Origin: Caprella mutica
Taxonomy: Eukaryota > Arthropoda > Malacostraca > Amphipoda > Caprellidae
Assembly (NCBI GenBank): GCA_947561585.1
Contig: CANNZV010001179.1
Coordinates: 1 to 64,000, forward strand
DNA length: 64,000 bases
Direction: 5' to 3'
Part shown: positions 63,878 to 64,000 of the stretch, piece after piece
Layout: the number at the start of each line of letters is the position of its first letter
How positions within the stretch are numbered: position 1 is the first letter of the stretch
Program-made: the position numbers and the translations under genes
Notes under the pieces: model-generated
Told to the model about the DNA's origin: nothing
Seen by the model: only the letters and a program-made list of their open reading frames with translations
The model's database searches: none

Positions 63878-64000
63878 CTTCGCAGAATGCGGGAAGGTTA
63901 TTTTAATGACGGCATTTATTTATTTGTATATTTATCATCTTGTTATTCGCATAACTGAAAAAGTATTCAACCAAATTGCCTGAAATTTGGTGAAACGATT
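63878..64000. repeat. Dispersed repeat, cut by window end (partner 22462-22560)
   Basis: Begins with a small hairpin, ACCTTCGCAGAATGCGGGAAGGT, and continues with CATCTTGTTATTCGCATAAC, the reverse complement of 22505-22530. It probably marks one end of the repeat family at 22150-22560. Confidence 0.6.

Overview
The window looks like nuclear DNA of an invertebrate animal, most likely an insect (inference). It is AT-rich, its one intact gene is split by GT-AG introns, and it is full of eukaryotic transposons: Tc1/mariner, piggyBac, a non-LTR retrotransposon, palindromic MITEs and foldback elements. There are no operons, ribosome-binding sites, rRNAs or recognisable tRNAs. Minisatellite arrays fill about 11 kb (roughly 17%). 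Species cannot be set from sequence alone.

The main gene lies on the minus strand between 46283 and 34112. I assembled it by hand from six short exons. They give one uninterrupted frame of 227 codons with matching phases and consensus splice sites. The predicted product is a secreted C-type lectin-like protein: signal peptide, a cysteine-rich PAN/Apple-like stretch, and a C-type lectin-like domain (CTLD) with the four core cysteines but without the canonical sugar-binding motifs. Its introns, up to 5.3 kb, hold at least eight transposable elements. One ends about 26 bp from the last acceptor.

Layout. 1-20600: minisatellites (32, 64, 14, 23, 19, 20, 15, 16, 40, 35 and 17 bp units) separated by AT-rich DNA with a few small MITEs. 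20600-31000: a TAA-flanked MITE, a 3.8 kb inverted-repeat element with a decayed unfamiliar ORF, a foldback element with minisatellite arms, and a mariner relic. 31280-33725: paired 21-bp minisatellites inside one element-like unit. 34112-46283: the lectin-like gene. 46740-50270: a frameshifted piggyBac relic bracketed by three copies of a palindrome, with a second TAA-flanked MITE inside. 50944-52046: a 16-bp array. 52690-57400: a decayed non-LTR retrotransposon split by a mariner copy with clear ends. 58000-64000: palindromic MITEs, pogo-like ends, a second 16-bp array and nested inverted repeats.

The observation most worth following is a group of foldback elements whose terminal inverted repeats are themselves minisatellite arrays (28598-29762, 37681-39291, 45344-46017, perhaps 31282-33722). 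They suggest one origin for the many orphan minisatellites here. Almost every long open frame in the window is an artefact of tandem repeats or a transposon fragment; the real gene has only short exons.
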